From Larix kaempferi (Eukaryota > Streptophyta > Pinopsida > Pinales > Pinaceae), in NCBI GenBank assembly GCA_027924585.1, contig BSBM01000092.1, positions 7,620,001 through 7,684,000 on the forward strand: a stretch of DNA of 64,000 nucleotides, in the 5' to 3' direction. Shown in pieces: positions 31,901 through 42,150 of this stretch (position 1 is its first letter; each line of letters starts with the position of its first letter). The notes beneath the pieces were generated by a model. The model saw nothing but the letters and a program-made list of their open reading frames with translations. It did not search any database and was not told where the DNA came from. A program made the position numbers and the translations under genes.

Positions 31901-33533
31901 TGTAATACTCCAATTTTGACCCTTATGAAATATTGGCTTTTAATGTAAATATTGTATACATGCGATGTATGTTTCCCCTAGCATGGAGCTCAAGGCCAAG
32001 GCCCCGCTAGTGTATGTTTGGATTTTATTTAAATTGTACAAACATTTGATATTTTTTTACCCATGTGCTATTATGCCATGGAATATTGTAAATTGATGTA
32101 AATATTTAATATTGCAATAAAATACCAAAACTGGCTATGGAAGCAATGAATGAGAAGGGGCCATGTGTATCAACTAGGGAGTGGTGAGGGGGCTATGGGG
32201 ATGAACCATATGCTTCCAAATGTCATTGTGAGAACCCGTTTGACTTTTCTTGATGACATTTATTTCTGTTGTAAGGAAGTAGTCGAAGATTTCAGTCCAT
32301 GCCTTCAATGGAGCATGGGTAGCCCAGAAATTCGTATGGCAGAGTATGGGCTTTGTTTTCCTGTACCACAAGTCACCTTACCTCATGGTGGTTGCTTCAT
32401 TCTCATTCCCATTCTAGTGTGGAAGAACCCAGAATCATTTTCCATTTAAAAACGAATTGCCAACAGAGAGCAAAACAAGAAATCGCAACTTTGCAAGAAC
32501 CCACGTTTTGAAGAGCCATAAAAACCTAGATTTGGTATTTGACAGTGCAATCGAATGGGGGATCCATAGATATGAACCTTGGGGCAAATTTGAGAGTATT
32601 AGATACCCTGAAATCCATTGGAAAACCCATTTTTTACAGCCCAGAAATCAAGTGACGGGATTGAGTTATTGGATGACAGAATTGTGAGAAATCCAAGTGT
32701 GAATGACTGAGCAAAGGTTTGGTTTGCTTGATAAACCAAGTGAAGGTTAGAATCTCAAGGAATTAGCATTTGTATCTTTCTATGCCCATCTTGAAGAGCA
32801 CTGGAGGGAAGGGATGCCTGAGGGACTGTGCAGCAGAGAAGGGGACCTTCCTTGTGTTGGATGGGTAGGTAATGTGGGTTCCTTGACTATTGAATTAACT
32901 TGAGATGCCTGTAGCTCTGTGGATGAGCTCACTGGCTTAGCATCCTTCTCATTTGTCATTTGTATGCTTGATAAACCCAACTATGTGTTGGCTTAGCATA
33001 GTTGTTGAGTGAAACCATGGTTGTGAGTGATCCCAATTAGTTCCTCCTTAGTGGATACACAACCCAGCTGGGGGGTGATCTCTCAGCTAAAAGAATATAG
33101 GATAGACATAGATCTATGGTTGGGTGGAACATTGCTCGCACATAGCTAGTTGTTTGGACAACTTCAGCTCAAAGATAAGTGTTCTATGTGTTTAAAATTA
33201 TATGCATTCTGTGTTTTGCAATGTATTAATTTTGAATGATAATTATTCATGTTAATTGAATTGATATGAAGCATGTGCATAGCATGAGAATGGGATGGAT
33301 TCTCTTCCTGTTGATTCATCAATTACTTGAGATAAATATGATGATGCATTTCAGTTTGTGTGTGTTAATACGAGTTTTAATTCCGTTGTGTTTATTTGAA
33401 GTATGAGTTTGCACACACAAGTTTTAGTTATTATGGATTTCTTAGTAATGTATGGGGCTGAGTTTACCAATTAAGCCTAATATGTCAGTCATGTTCCCTC
33501 TATGGTTTATAAATGATGCAAGGGGACGTGACA
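31901..33533 (+). repeat. S1: 1633-bp solo LTR, inverted relative to Gyp2
   Basis: Runs from TGTAATACTCC to GGGGACGTGACA on the plus strand and is flanked by AGGAT at 31896-31900 and 33534-33538. The first 250 bp are clearly similar to the start of the Gyp2 LTR (CCAATTTTGACCCTTATG, ATACATGCGATGTATG, GCATGGAGCTCAAGGCC). It lacks the hairpin repeat array, which accounts for its shorter length, so it belongs to a related subfamily. No interior remains. It splits the Gyp2 chromodomain region. Confidence 0.93.
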
Positions 33534-33538
33534 AGGAT

Positions 33539-34699
33539 GCGCATAGGCTCCACTTGGAACTCTCTCTCGAGATCCACATGTATCACATTCCAATCAATTA
33601 TGTGATTAGGATCATGTACATATTTTTTAAGCAAAGAAACATGGAAAACATTATAAGCTCTCATGTTAGCAGGAAATGCAATTCTATATGCAACTAGTCC
33701 TATCCTATCAAGGAATTCAAATGTCCCACAATATCTTGGTGCCAACTTGGCACAAATCCCCAACTTTAGGGAACTTTTCCTTGGTTTCACTCTCAAATAA
33801 ACATGATCCCCAATCTCAAATTCCTTATGCACTCTTTTCAAATCTACATAACTCTTTTTCTTGTCTTGCGCTGCCTTTAAATTCTGCCTAATTTTAACAA
33901 TTTCCTGTTCCATTTCCTTGATCATCTCTAGACCAAGCACTACCCTATTCACTGGATTATCCGAATTCAGTGGAGTCCTCCATCCTTTTCCATACAATAC
34001 CTCAAAAGGACTCAACCCCAATGATGCTTGATGTCCATTATTGTATGCAAACTCTACCAAGTGTAGGTAGTCCTCCCACTTGGATGGTCTTTCCATCACA
34101 TACATTCTTAGCATGTCTTCAAGAGCCTGATTCACCCTCTTAGTTTGATCATCTATTTGAGGATGATATGTTGTACTAAAATTCAGCTGAGTTCCCAATT
34201 CCTAAAATAGTCCCTTCCAAAAATTGGATGTGAACTTTACATCTCGATCTAAAATTATTGGTTTGGGAAATCCATGCAATCTGAATATCTCCTTCATGAA
34301 AATATTTGCTATGTCACTTGTCTTATGAGTGGACTTGACTGGAATAAAGTGAGCTACCTTTGATAGCTTATCGACCACTACCATAATTGAATCATGCTTC
34401 CTCACTGTCATTGGAAAACCTGTTATAAAATCCATAGAAATTACTTCCCACTTCCATTCCAGAATGGGCAAAGGCTGCAATAATCTTGTTGGATGCTGAT
34501 GTTTTGCCTTGAATAAGACTTGTTGGCATTTTTGACACCTAGAAATGTATTCTGCTATGTCCTTCTTCATCCCATGCCAAAAGTATTGCTTTCTTTCTAG
34601 TGTTATTGTCTTTTTATATCTTGGACATCCAGAGTATGGCATTTGATGTATTTCATCCATCACTATCTTATTTAAATATGCACAATTTGGAATATACAA
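33539..34699 (-). pseudogene. Gyp2 pol: integrase
   Basis: Two frames, 34202-34699 and 33500-34198, are one protein broken by a single TAG near 34202. Zinc region: HQMPYSGCPRYKKTITLERK, YISRCQKCQQV. Core: WEVISMDFITGFP (Asp), PIILDRDVKFTSNFW (Asp), then STTYHPQIDDQTKRVNQ, in which the catalytic Glu of DGQTE is Lys. C-terminal: SPFEVLYGKGWRTPL, FEIGDHVYLRVKPRKSSL (GPY/F region), VFHVSLLKKYVHDPNHIIDW. It is cut by S1 at 33538 just after VEPMRIL. The loss of the catalytic Glu alone would inactivate it. Confidence 0.92.
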
Positions 34700-34771
34700 T
34701 CTAGTACCTTGATAAAGGAGAATATCATCTTCACCAAGTTGATATCCCGCACCCTTTTCATCTTTATTTCG

Positions 34772-35573
34772 CTACTTCAATTTTTCTTTAATTTGAAGGT
34801 AAGTTCCATCACTGGTTTGGGCTTCAAGAACTCTTATCTTCAAATCTAATTTGCACATACTTAATGCTGCAACATGAAACTTTCTGCTGAGAGCATCTAC
34901 AACCTTATTCTCTTTCCCTTTTACATGCTTCATTTCAAAATCAAATTCATAGAGAAATTCCATCCACCTATCTTTCCTATCATTCAAGTTTGGTTGGTTA
35001 AACAAATACTTCAAGATCATGTGGTCTGTTCTAAGCTCGAAGCTTCTTCCCAACAAATAATGTCTCCACATCTTGAGAGCATGTACTATGGATTCTAGTT
35101 CTAAATCATGTGTGGCATAATTCTTTTCATGCTCTTTTAATTTCCTTGACTCATAGCAAATCACAAATCCTTGTTGCATGAGCACTCCACCTAGCCCTTC
35201 ATTGCAAGCATCTGTGCACACTACAAAATCCTTCCTTAGATCTACAATCTTCAAAACAGCAGCACTGGTAAGCAACTTCTTTAACTGTTGAAAGCTTTTC
35301 TCACATTTTTCAGACCATACAAACTTAACATTATTCCTCTACAATGATGTAATTGGATGAGCTATCTTAGAGAATCCTTTAATGAACCTTCTATAATAGC
35401 CTGCAAGACCCATAAAAGATCTAACATCTGTAACATTCTTTGGAGTAGGCCAATCCATTATGGCTTCAATATTTTTTGGATCCACTTCAATTCCTTCTTC
35501 TGAGATTACATGACCCCAATATTGTACCTTCCTTTGATATAAATCACACTTGCTCATATTTGCATATAGTTGG
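34772..35573 (-). pseudogene. Gyp2 pol: RT thumb and RNase H
   Basis: From 35573 leftward: [60 protein letters not shown] (RT connection), one stop near 35339, then RNase H with LRKDFVVCTDACNEGLGGVL, YESRKLKEHEKNYATHDLEL, ELRTDHMILKYLFNQPNL and VKGKENKVVDALSRKFH. The RNase H acidic residues are present. It ends with a TAG near 34772. It begins exactly at the Cop3 insertion; the palm part is on the other side of Cop3. Confidence 0.92.
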
Positions 35574-36363
35574 TGTAAGGATATTCCTATACTCCATCGT
35601 AGTCCTACTAGCATTTTCATCCTTTGCATTTTCATTCATGCATGCACTTTTAAGGTTTGCATGCATTATTTAGGGTTTGCATGCATCCCAGTCATCAGTC
35701 CCAGCACCTAGCCCTCAGTTAGCTAGCCCCTGGAGCTTCTTTCCACTCAGTTTTATCCCTCCTAGAGCTTAATGCGCCCTCCTTTCATCTACCAGTTGAG
35801 AAAGGCGCCCTTCCTTACCTACCATTCAGTTATCTTCAGTTATCTTCAGTTCTTTCCTTGATTTAAGGCTAGAATGACTCTCAACTGATTGTATCACTCC
35901 GATGGACCTCGAGTGAGACTTGACTGCTCATTCTGACTTCAGTTAGCTCCTCATGCACCCTCTACTGAGCCTCCTTCATTCAGTTACACCTACCACACTC
36001 AGTTAGACTCAGTTTGACTGATGGTTGACAGTTACTTGAGCATTGCTGACTCCGCTGATGATGAGATAGACTACTAGTTGTGCTACGATGACACTCCAGT
36101 GATCTTTTGATCACTCCATGAAGGCTAATTCAAATTGCCACCTTGGCATTTCAAATCTTCATGCATTGTATTATTTGTTTGTCCATTTGTGATTAATGAA
36201 TTAGTGTGTGTGAAGTATTTTTGCTTCTATCCAAGTTCTACTGTATTATTATTTTGTTGCTTATTACACTGCATTGACCACTCTTCTTCTATCTTCTTGC
36301 TTAATAATAATTACTCTTGTGAGGTATACATCATCTCTTAGATCTGCTGTGAGGATTTTCACA
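35574..36363 (+). repeat. Cop3 5' LTR (790 bp)
   Basis: TGTAAGGATATTCCTATACT... to ...GAGGATTTTCACA. It is rich in TCAGTTA-like motifs. The last bases precede the primer site. Confidence 0.9.
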
Positions 36364-36376
36364 TGGTGTCAGAGCA
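36364..36376 (+). other. Cop3 primer binding site
   Basis: TGGTGTCAGAGCA follows the LTR directly; it differs at one of the first twelve bases from the initiator tRNA-Met site TGGTATCAGAGC. Confidence 0.82.
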
Positions 36377-36593
36377 TGTTGAGAGTATTGTTTATCTCCA
36401 TTCCTGAGAGTTTTTTGCAGGTTATTATCAATATTTCGAGTCCAACAGTTGCAGCAGTTTCTACATCTTTTGCAACAGTAGAAGTTGAAGACTTTTCCAT
36501 TGTTTTTGCAGGTCTTCTACAGCTTCCATGTATTCAGAATAAATCCCTCCTATTTCTCCATTCAACTATGATCTTCTTTCTCCATTCAACTAT

Positions 36594-37040
36594 TTGAAGA
36601 AAAATTATCTCTTTGATCATTGTTTTGAAAGAGAGTTCGAATCCCCTGAAGAAGAGATTGACTGGTTAAATAAAGGTGACATATTTTATGCAACAATGAT
36701 GTTTTCTTTTCCTGAATACATGATATACCAATACATTGATGCTGAATCTCCAAAAGAGCTATGGGCCCACCTGGATGAAATTTTTGGCATACATAATGAA
36801 GGGATTGGTCCAAACCCCTTCGATAGCAAGCAAAGTGATGCATTCACCCTCCTTAATGATCTCATTGATCATGAATCAGTATCAAACATATCTCATATTG
36901 AAGTTAGCCACAAAGAAGAAGAACTTGCATATTCTACACTCATGCTCCAAATTTCTTCTATTTCAAATTCTTTTCCATCTCATACTCTAGAAATTGTAGA
37001 AGGTCCTAAATCCTCTCTTGCACGAGAGTTTGTTGGCTGA
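36594..37040 (+). CDS. Cop3 gag-like fragment
   Basis: A 148-codon frame with NYLKKNYLFDHCFEREF just before and at the start, DIFYATMMFSFPEYMIYQYI and SPKELWAHLDEIFGIHNEG. The pattern of an aromatic start, then a helical segment ending in (K/A)xELWxxLxExFG, is the copia gag (UBN2) core. There is no zinc knuckle and no protease. It could be a truncated gag retained for packaging or simply a relic. Confidence 0.6.
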   Translation: MKKNYLFDHCFEREFESPEEEIDWLNKGDIFYATMMFSFPEYMIYQYIDAESPKELWAHLDEIFGIHNEGIGPNPFDSKQSDAFTLLNDLIDHESVSNISHIEVSHKEEELAYSTLMLQISSISNSFPSHTLEIVEGPKSSLAREFVG

Positions 37041-37149
37041 CATCATGATCATATGAATGTTTTGGAGGTAAAATCAGTCATTGGAGGTAATGCATTCACT
37101 CTCCCTGATCAATCACCTCTTATTTACTACTATATGATTATTATTTACC

Positions 37150-37500
37150 CATGTTGGTTCAAAGGAGAACTCAAGAAACCATTTCCATTCGCTTGGGATA
37201 ATTTCTCATGCATTTACTGGTTTTGATCTCACCTCTAATGGTTCAAAGGAGATCTCAAGAAACCATGATTCAAGTCTTGGATCTAATTTGGATTCTAAGC
37301 AATCACTACTTGGGATAATTTCTCATGCATATGATGGTTTTGATCTCACCCTGCTGGTTCAAAGGAGATCTCAAGAAACTATTATTCAAGTCTTAAATCT
37401 AATTTGGATTTCAAGCAATCATGTGATGGTTCTTTTTGGCATAATCTCACCCATGATGGTTCGAAGGAGAAGACAAAAGACTATCTGCACATTCATAGAT
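37150..37500 (+). repeat. Imperfect tandem repeat in the Cop3 interior
   Basis: GGTTCAAAGGAGA(A/T)CTCAAG recurs near 37156, 37240, 37355 and, as GGTTCGAAGGAGA, 37458, together with TCTCATGCAT and CAAGTCTTGGATCTAATTTG. Units are 84-115 bp. The region from gag to the polypurine tract (37041-37844) shows no other supported gene. Confidence 0.7.
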
Positions 37501-37844
37501 TTGATCCTACCTCAACTGATTCGAATCACAGGTTCAAGGATCATCCTCATACATTTGGATTTGTTCTCATCACATTCGATCTGAAGATCAAGTATAAGCA
37601 CATGCTTTTTGAGCATGATCCACTTCTTCCCAAGAAGAAGATACCTCCAGACATATGACCAAGCATCACACCTGCTTGAGTTTGGAGCATTTATTTTTGT
37701 GTGTGTGCCTTACAGTCTATTTTGAGGGGTGGTATTTTTCCCATGAGGTTTTCCCCATTTCCTCAGTTTATTGACTGTTATTATTCATTGTATTGGGTGA
37801 CCTTTGGTCTTAGTTACTAGGGCCCAGGATGGATTAAGGGGGGG

Positions 37845-38634
37845 TGTTAGGATATTCCTATACTCCATCCTAGTCCTACTAGCATTTTCATCCTTTTCAT
37901 TTTCAGTCATGCATGCACTTTTAGGGTTTGCATGCATTTGCATGCATCCCAGTCATCAGTCCCAGCACCTAGCCCCCAGTTAGCTAGCCCCCGGAGCTTC
38001 TTTCCACTCAGTTTTATCCCTCCTAGAGCTTAGTGCACCCTCCTTTCATCTACCAGTTGAGAAAGGTGCCCTTCCTTACCTGCCATTCAGTTATCTTAAG
38101 TTATCTTCAGTTCTTTCCTTGATTTATGGATAGACTGACTCTCAACTGACTGTATCACTTCGATGGACCTCCAGTGAGACTTGACTACTCATTCTGACTT
38201 CAGTTAGATCCTCATGCACCCTCCACTGAGCCTCCTTCATTCAGTTACACTCAGTTACACCTACCACACTTAGTTAGACTCAGTTTGACTGATGGTTGAC
38301 AGTTACTTGAGCATTGATGACTCCACTGATGATGAGATAGACTACTAGTTGTGCTCCGATGACACTCCAATGATCTTTTGATCACTCCATGAAGGCTAAT
38401 TCGAGTTGTCACCTTGGCATTTTGAATCCTCATGCATTGTATTATTTATTTTTCCATTTGTGATTAATGAATTAGTGTGTGTGAAGTATTTTTGCTTCTA
38501 TCCAAGTTCTACTGTATTATTATTATGTTGCTCATTACACTGCATTGACCACTCTCCTTCTATCTTCCTGTTTAATCATAATTACTCTTGTGAGGTATAC
38601 ACCATCTCTTAGATATGCTATGAGTATTTTCACA
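37845..38634 (+). repeat. Cop3 3' LTR (790 bp)
   Basis: TGTTAGGATATTCCTATACT... to ...GAGTATTTTCACA, preceded by the polypurine tract AAGGGGGGG. Equal in length to the 5' copy because two indels of about 10 bp offset each other. Confidence 0.9.
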
Positions 38635-38639
38635 TTTGG

Positions 38640-39109
38640 TGTTCTCTAAGAACTTGCAACACCATTCTTAGATGTTCATCATGCTCTTCTTCATTCCTTG
38701 AATAAACAAGAATATCATCCAAGAACACTATCACAAACTTATCTAAGTATTTGCTGAAGACACTATTCATGAGACACATGAATGTAGCAGGTGCATTGGT
38801 AAGACCAAATGGCACCACTATGAACTCATAATGACCATATCTTGTCCGGAAAGTTGTCTTGTGAATGTCTTCTTATTTTATCCTCACTTGATGATAGCCA
38901 GACCTTAATTCAATCTTTGAAAACACTTTAGATTCATTCATTTGATCAAACAAATCATCAATTCCTGGCAATGGGTACTTATTCTTGACTGTCACTTTAT
39001 TTAGATTCTTGTAATTAATGCACAGCCTTAAAGTCCCATCCTTTTTCTTGACAAATAAAAACGGTGCTACCCAAGGAGATACACTTGGCCTAATATACTT
39101 CTTGTCCAT
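38640..39109 (-). pseudogene. Gyp2 pol: reverse transcriptase fingers and palm
   Basis: From 39109 leftward: [72 protein letters not shown], a TAA, then [40 protein letters not shown] and the catalytic [14 protein letters not shown]. Apart from the single stop the protein is continuous up to LREHQ, where Cop3 is inserted. Gyp1 lacks the block that contains PFGLTNAP, so this copy is the better reference. Confidence 0.93.
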
Positions 39110-39115
39110 TAATTC

Positions 39116-39846
39116 CTATAGATGCATCTTTAACTCTATAAATTTTGGTGTGCTCATTCTATAAGGAACTTTGGAAATTGGCGCTTCCCCTAGAACAAGA
39201 TCGATCATAAAATCAATATCTATCTTTCGTGGCAGTCTGAGCACTTCATCCGGAAACACATCTTTGAACTCTTGCAACAACAGGAAGTCTTCCATGCTTG
39301 GTCCTTTGTCCTTTGATGAATATGATATGTGAATTGCATATAGTTGGCAACCCTTCTTATAAAAGATTTTCAATTGTAAGGTTGAAATATGTCTTACTGA
39401 TACTTGTTTGAAAATTCCCTTTACCAATATGGGTCTACCCTCTTCATCAATGCATTCAAGTACCTTTTCATAGAATCTATATTTTCTCTATGCCTTTCCA
39501 ACCAATCCATACAAATTATTATAGCATCATAATATCCTAATGGTAGGACATTCAAATTTACATTTGTGAGGAATCCATTCAACTCCATGGGGAAATCCAT
39601 CACTACTCCACTCACTTTTCTCTTGGTCCCCGTGGCTAACTGAACTAGCCAAGACTTACTGTGCTTCATTTTTCTAAGATAACAACCTTCAACCAATTTT
39701 GGAGAAACAAAACTATGAGTAGATCTTGGGTCAATCAAAATAGAAATGGATTTCTTAGCAATCTTACCTTCAACTTCCACCACTGTTGACTGATGATTAT
39801 CCAACGCTGCATAGATTTGAGGCACTTCCCTTGCCATATCCTCCAC
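39116..39846 (-). pseudogene. Gyp2 pol: protease and protease-RT linker
   Basis: Frame 39421-39846 has VEGKIAKKSISILIDPRSTH (active site D-S-G changed to D-P-R), [25 protein letters not shown] and LNVLPLGYYDAIIICMDWLE. Frame 39116-39427 continues with KQVSVRHISTLQLKIFYKKG, FLLLQEFKDVFPDEVLRLPR and VPYRMSTPKFIELKMHL. The overlap shows one frameshift near 39424. The active-site change makes it inactive. Confidence 0.88.
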
Positions 39847-39849
39847 TGT

Positions 39850-40221
39850 AATTGCTCCTTCTAAGTTGTGAAAACTTTGGTATTCTCCTCACGCCTCTTT
39901 AAGCATGTGGTTTCCCCCACATCCCCAACACTGAAGTGGTCCTTTTGGTGCTTTCTCTACTGCTACTGCTGGCTTGTTCCCACTTCATGCTTGCTGGCCC
40001 CATGGAAGATTTCTTGACTGATTTTGGAATGGTGGCTTGAATCCATTTTTCCTTTAATCAAATCTCCCATTTGGATTTCCTTTCCATGTTGAGTGAACCT
40101 CTGATTTTCCTTTTCTCTACACATAGCAATGCCCCGCCATCCTAATGGATTCATCAAGACTAGGTGGGTTGACAAAATCGATCCTATATCTGAAATTTTG
40201 AGGTAGACTTCCAAGGAAACA
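39850..40221 (-). pseudogene. Gyp2 gag C-terminus with degenerate zinc knuckle
   Basis: The minus strand reads PLQCWGCGGNHMLKEA-stop near 39900-39945, a CCHC knuckle whose last Cys is lost. Upstream is a basic, Ser/Gln-rich stretch in a shifted frame. It links gag proper with protease. Confidence 0.7.
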
Positions 40222-41097
40222 CTAGACCTTTACCCTCTCACCTTTTATATAGTCCACATACCTCAACAACTCCAAATACTTGTGGACATGTTCTTCCATG
40301 GATTTCTGTCCCAACCTGATTTTATTGAATTCTTTCCTCTTGTTGTCATAATACCTATCCGATAGGTATTTTTCCTTGAAATACTTGTTAAATCGCTCCT
40401 GGCTGATCCTCTTCTCACTGATCCATTTTAATTGCATGAGGTGTTCCCACCAAATTGAGGCTCTTCCATTTAGATTGTAAATGGGAATTCTGGCCTTTTC
40501 ATTTCCTAAGTAATCATGAATCCTGAAATATTTCTTCATCCCAAGAAGCCATGCCTCTGCCTCTTGGCTAGTCTTACGTTCTCCATCAAATGTGGAATGC
40601 CTTGCCCTCCTAAATTCTCCCCGTGGAATTCCTTTGGATTTATTTATTTCTTCAAATATACTAGAAGTATGCCTTGGAATCCTTCGAGGGCCTCTTGAAT
40701 CACACGACCTACTGGAAGAAGATCTTGAGGAGGGAATGTTTCTCTTTTTTCTCACAAAACTCTTTCTTGGGCTTGGATTCCTCTTCCTAGAATGACGTAT
40801 AGAGCAATTCTCTGCACCTATTCCTTCTTTACCTACATTCCTTGGGTTGGACCCAAGGTTTACCCTCTGCTGCATATAAGTGAGGCTTTCCAAAATAGCA
40901 GCATTAAGATGATTATGTTATTCCTGAGCCTTCATCAACATTTAATTAAAACTTATCATGGTTTCAACCAAATTCTGAGGAGTTATTTGCTCCCTTCTCC
41001 CATTGGATTCAGTCTCATCATGTTCTCCTTGCACATTTTCTCCTAGCACATCTTCATCATGCTCATAAGGATCCTGAGCGTCATTCATGGTCACCAT
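40222..41097 (-). pseudogene. Gyp2 gag
   Basis: I place the start at the ATG at 41095-41097 (MVTMNDAQDPYEHDEDVLGE), the first after the primer site. Two stops lie in the N-terminal part (TAAs near 40935 and 40917). From 40893 the frame is open: an Arg/Ser-rich stretch, then the gag domain EAEAWLLGMKKYFRIHDYLG, IYNLNGRASIWWEHLMQLKW, FNKYFKEKYLSDRYYDNKRK, EFNKIRLGQKSMEEHVHKYL. It ends by TAG near 40222. It is clearly homologous to Gyp1 gag. Confidence 0.88.
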
Positions 41098-41320
41098 TTT
41101 CCTTTGGAGATTCCTTTCCCCTTGCCTGCTGCTCTCTTCTACAACTATTCAAATGCTATCAACTAGAAACACTGTGCATTATAGAGACGTTTATTAGACA
41201 TCATCAGAATACATATAAAATATAAAACATCCATATTTAACAGAAGTAAACGCATGGAATAATTCACAGAGCTATTATTCCTTCTACTTTGGCCCAAGCA
41301 GCCCCAGTGCTACAACCTTG

Positions 41321-41333
41321 GGCTCTGATACCA
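41321..41333 (-). other. Gyp2 primer binding site
   Basis: On the minus strand TGGTATCAGAGCC follows the 5' LTR after the dinucleotide GA, a perfect match to the initiator tRNA-Met site. Confidence 0.93.
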
Positions 41334-41469
41334 TCTGTCACGTCCCCGATCCCCTCAGTGCCCTTTAGACTGATGGGGGAACAACCTGATCATTTTTTTT
41401 TCAAACTTATCCGAAAATCTGCCCTTTTTCACATTTGCAATGTCTTCGGTATGCAATACCACAACCCGC

Positions 41470-42150
41470 GATCCGTAATTCGGAAGTTAGAAGGTCAGAA
41501 CTCTCAATACACAACATCGAAGAAATGCACCTCTGACTTCTGCACTCTGCAATCCGTGATGCGGCAGATGGAAAGTCGAAACACCCAATTCACCCTTTCA
41601 AATATTTACACCTATGTATTCCGCACTCTATTATCCATGATGCGGAAGTCGGAAATTCCAAACAACCAATCCTATGCTACGGGAAAATTACTCCTCCGTC
41701 TTCCGCACTCCGCAATCCGGCTTGTAGCAGTCGGAAGTCAAAACTTTGAAATCACATCGTTTAAGAGAATACACTTCCCACTTCCGCATTCCGCAGTGCA
41801 GGAGTTCAAAGGTCGGGACGCCAAATACACGGCGTCGAAGAAACCACGCTTCTGACTTCCGAGAAAATATGACTTTGACTTCCACATTCTGCAGTGTGGG
41901 AGTTGGAATTTCAAGACACCAAAATACCTATGTCAGAGAAAATATGACTATGACATTCTCATTCTACAATGCGGGAGTCAAAAAGTCGGGATGCCAAAAT
42001 ACGGAGTGTCGAAGAAAATACAACTCTGACTTCCGCATTCCGCAGCATGGGAGTCGAAAAGTTGCGATGCCAAAATAAACAACGTCGAAGAAAATAGGAC
42101 TCTGACTTCCGCATTCTGCACTGCGGGTTCGGAAAGTCAGAAGTCGACCA
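41470..42150 (-). repeat. Hairpin-forming tandem repeat in the Gyp2 5' LTR
   Basis: Homologue of the array at 29280-29930, with units such as CTTCCGCATTCCGCAGTGCAG followed by GAGTTnAAAGGTCGGGACGCC. Unit sequences differ more than the flanking LTR does between the two copies, as expected for an array evolving by slippage and point change. Confidence 0.82.

Larger units (their letters stand above)
35574..38634 (+). mobile_element. Cop3: small gag-only copia-like element, non-autonomous
   Basis: Two direct 790-bp LTRs (35574-36363 and 37845-38634) enclose 1481 bp with a primer site and a short gag-like frame but no pol. Flanks are GTTGG (35569-35573) and TTTGG (38635-38639), a 5-bp duplication with one change. 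It interrupts Gyp2 RT in the segment LREHQ-LY. LTR copies differ by several per cent including two indels of about 10 bp, so it is not recent. The polypurine run GGATTAAGGGGGGG precedes the 3' LTR. Confidence 0.9.

Noticed and set aside
36274-36597. 107-codon frame at the Cop3 LTR/leader junction
   Set aside because: It crosses the LTR end and primer site and shows only low-complexity Ser/Leu/Phe sequence.
41289-41855. 188-codon plus-strand frame in the Gyp2 5' LTR
   Set aside because: It crosses the primer site, the LTR end and the hairpin repeat array; the homologous region at 29140-29700 does not keep it open.
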